Source: RGIG2945 sp045540355
GTDB lineage: Bacteria > Bacillota > Clostridia > Oscillospirales > Acutalibacteraceae
Direction: 5' to 3'
Length of the DNA stretch: 13,332 nucleotides
NCBI GenBank assembly: GCA_045540355.1
Contig: JAZQHB010000007.1
Coordinates: 1 to 13,332 of the forward strand
The translations under genes and the position numbers were made by a program. The notes below the pieces were generated by a model that was not told where the DNA came from, searched no databases, and worked only from the letters and a program-made list of their open reading frames with translations. Below, in pieces: positions 12,272 through 13,332 of the stretch. Position 1 is the stretch's first letter; every line of letters starts with the position of its first letter.

Positions 12272-12925
12272 ATGAAAAAAAGGCTATATCAACATAATGT
12301 TGTTGATGCAATTCCAAAAATGGAAAAACAGCGTAATGATTTTGCATGTGAATGTCGAAAAAGACTCGGACACACTCTGGTAGCATTTGCTTTCTGTATA
12401 ACAGCGGCATTTTGTTGTTCAGTCTTTATTTCTCGGTTTACAGTATATTTCTTTACTCCCATCATCGCAAGCGTTTTTTCACGACAATTTTATTGTAGCT
12501 ATCAAGAATTTAAATTATTGAAAATAATGTCTTTAGATTATAACGATTATGCTGTGTGGATGGAAAATCAGCTCAACAAAGGCAACCCCAAAAAAGATAC
12601 ACAACTGCAAATTTCACTCGAAATATATAAAAAATATGCTGTTGGCTTTCCGGATAATCATTCTGAAATTTATCAAAGTTTACACAACTTATTGAAAAAC
12701 AAAGCTGATAATCAAATTTTAATTTCTCTTTTATGTGGCTTGTTGTTTGCTAGCGGAGAAAGAAAATATAGAGATGTTATTTTCGATGCGAAATATAAAA
12801 ACGGTTCAGCTGGAAATATGGTTCTAAGCGCATGGATATTATTTCTAGACGGCGATTTATCTGAAGATGTTACTTTTGAAAGGTTAAAAAACGATTTTCT
12901 TGGTTTTTGGAACAGACAATGTTAA
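12272..12925 (+). CDS. Predicted membrane protein, 217 aa
   Basis: The ATG has a clear AGAAAGGAG site (12258-12266 region). After a basic, soluble N-terminus of about 32 residues (KRNDF...ECRKRLG), residues about 33-70 form one or two membrane segments (TLVAFAFCITAAFCCSVFI, then VYFFTPIIASVFS). The remaining 145 residues are predicted helical and cytoplasmic, with a second weak hydrophobic patch at about 149-160 (ILISLLCGLLFA). I recognise no family. It is the only gene in the small second element between attR and the third end. The topology, a short membrane anchor and a large cytoplasmic part, resembles some phage-exclusion or signalling effectors, but no motif proves it. Confidence 0.75.
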   Translation: MKKRLYQHNVVDAIPKMEKQRNDFACECRKRLGHTLVAFAFCITAAFCCSVFISRFTVYFFTPIIASVFSRQFYCSYQEFKLLKIMSLDYNDYAVWMENQLNKGNPKKDTQLQISLEIYKKYAVGFPDNHSEIYQSLHNLLKNKADNQILISLLCGLLFASGERKYRDVIFDAKYKNGSAGNMVLSAWILFLDGDLSEDVTFERLKNDFLGFWNRQC

Positions 12926-12974
12926 ATATCTTTTGGGTGCAACTTATCAATTAAAGCCATTTTTTTGCACAAAT

Positions 12975-13062
12975 ATAAGATTTTTGCCTTTTCGCCGGCG
13001 AAGGAAAATGGCACTGACCCCTTGTTTAAGGGTTTCTGTGGTGCCGTACAAGAATTTTGAAA
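12975..13062. repeat. Third, degenerate element end
   Basis: AAATATAAGATTTTTGCC followed by CTTTTCGCCGGCG resembles the left end around 413-443 (AATATAAGAATTTTGCCC, then CTCTCGCCGACG). The TTTTCGCCGGCGAA part also matches the right end at 11823-11836. Further on, CCCTTGTTTAAGGG and GGTGCCGTACAAGAA parallel 11875-11911. The core at 13052-13062 (GAATTTTGAAA) is diverged from TTGGAAA and adjoins host DNA. This looks like the outer end of a second, related element. Confidence 0.55.
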
Positions 13063-13068
13063 CAGCAA

Positions 13069-13094
13069 AACGGACAGGTTTTCACCTGTCCGTT
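13069..13094 (-). terminator. Terminator of the right-flank host gene
   Basis: AACGGACAGGT and ACCTGTCCGTT form a perfect 11-bp stem around a 4-base loop, which reads GAAA on the minus strand. On the minus strand a short T run follows the stem, so it terminates the convergent host gene at 13198-13332. Confidence 0.75.
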
Positions 13095-13146
13095 AAATTA
13101 TGTTTATTTTGCGGGAGAAAAGGCTGTTTCTTCCACTCTTTTCCCC

Positions 13147-13179
13147 GTCCTTGGCCCTTGGCACTAGGCCCTCGGCCCT
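13147..13179 (-). repeat. GC-rich dispersed intergenic repeat, right copy (inverted)
   Basis: The reverse complement matches the repeat at 181-213 at 29 of 33 positions. Each copy lies downstream of a host gene, so the pair would have faced each other in the intergenic region before the island arrived. Confidence 0.6.
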
Positions 13180-13180
13180 C

Positions 13181-13203
13181 AAATAAACACGGAGTGTTTA
13201 TTT
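13181..13203. repeat. Perfect 10-bp inverted repeat at the end of the right-flank gene
   Basis: AAATAAACAC (13181-13190) and GTGTTTATTT (13194-13203) are perfect arms around GGA. The element overlaps the stop codon of the minus-strand gene and could act as a weak hairpin or transcript-end structure. Confidence 0.5.
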
Positions 13204-13332
13204 AGCGAGTGCGCCGATTTCAAGCATAAATCCACCGATCTGTGCACCGAATTCGGGGCCGCCGTCCATAACAAGACGTCCTGCCTTTGTTGCTTCGAGC
13301 ATATCGTCGATACTCATAAGAATACCGAGTGC
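13198..13332 (-). CDS. Unidentified host protein, C-terminal 44 residues (partial)
   Basis: Read on the minus strand, an open frame runs from the window edge to TAA at 13198-13200. The visible residues include SIDDMLEATKAGRL, VMDGGPEFGAQIGGF and a hydrophobic end (MLEIGALAK). Base composition and codon use resemble glgA (GC-richer than the island genes), and the gene ends in front of a terminator and a host-type repeat, so it is chromosomal. I do not recognise the protein from this fragment. Confidence 0.6.
   Translation of the reverse strand, partial: ALGILMSIDDMLEATKAGRLVMDGGPEFGAQIGGFMLEIGALAK

Noticed and set aside
12900..13205. 101-aa open frame at the right end
   Set aside because: It runs through the degenerate element end, a minus-strand terminator and the GC-rich repeat, and has no ribosome site; it looks like chance.

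Overview
The window looks like chromosomal DNA of a low-GC Gram-positive gut or rumen bacterium (Firmicutes), with an integrated mobile island filling almost all of it. The basis is AT-rich genes, strong AGGAGG-type ribosome binding sites, classical T-tract terminators and Tn916/ICE-like tyrosine integrases. A Ruminococcus-like host is my inference from overall style, including GC-rich dispersed intergenic repeats, and is not proven here.

Host flanks: 1-180 is the 3' end of a glycogen synthase gene (glgA), followed by a GC-rich repeat and a terminator. At the other end, 13198-13332 is the 3' end of an unidentified minus-strand gene, with its own terminator and an inverted copy of the same GC-rich repeat. 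The two host genes converge, and the island lies between their terminators (about 296-13066).

Island ends: the left end (about 299-505) starts with the 3' part of a tRNA-Ser(GGA) gene, from anticodon loop to CCA, without its 5' half. It is followed by a terminator and periodic repeats that look like integrase arm sites. A near-identical 34-bp core recurs at 11913-11946, next to similar repeats (11768-11834). A third, degenerate end lies at about 12975-13062. I read this as a main element (about 306-11946) with a small second element or remnant (about 11947-13062) stacked beside it.

Main element, left to right: a 393-aa accessory protein with its own promoter (639-1820); a small excisionase-type HTH protein (1925-2101); an iteron-like and hairpin-bearing intergenic region (2142-2392); a 95-aa protein; then a run of small genes (2826-5457) that includes two tiny membrane peptides, a DUF960 protein and a Mor-like regulator. 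Next come a DUF1643 gene coupled to tyrosine integrase 1 (5530-7169), two unknown genes (7303-8771), tyrosine integrase 2 (8773-9918) and, overlapping it by 4 bp, a DUF927/Cch-type AAA+ helicase (9915-11711). The second element carries one predicted membrane protein behind a strong promoter with palindromes.

How it may work together: integrases plus the Xis-like protein would excise and integrate the element, and the DUF927 helicase would let the excised circle replicate. DUF927, DUF960 and DUF1643 together recall the conserved core of staphylococcal SCC elements. SCC uses serine recombinases (Ccr), whereas this island uses tyrosine recombinases. No relaxase, conjugation or phage structural genes are visible, so how it moves between cells is unknown.
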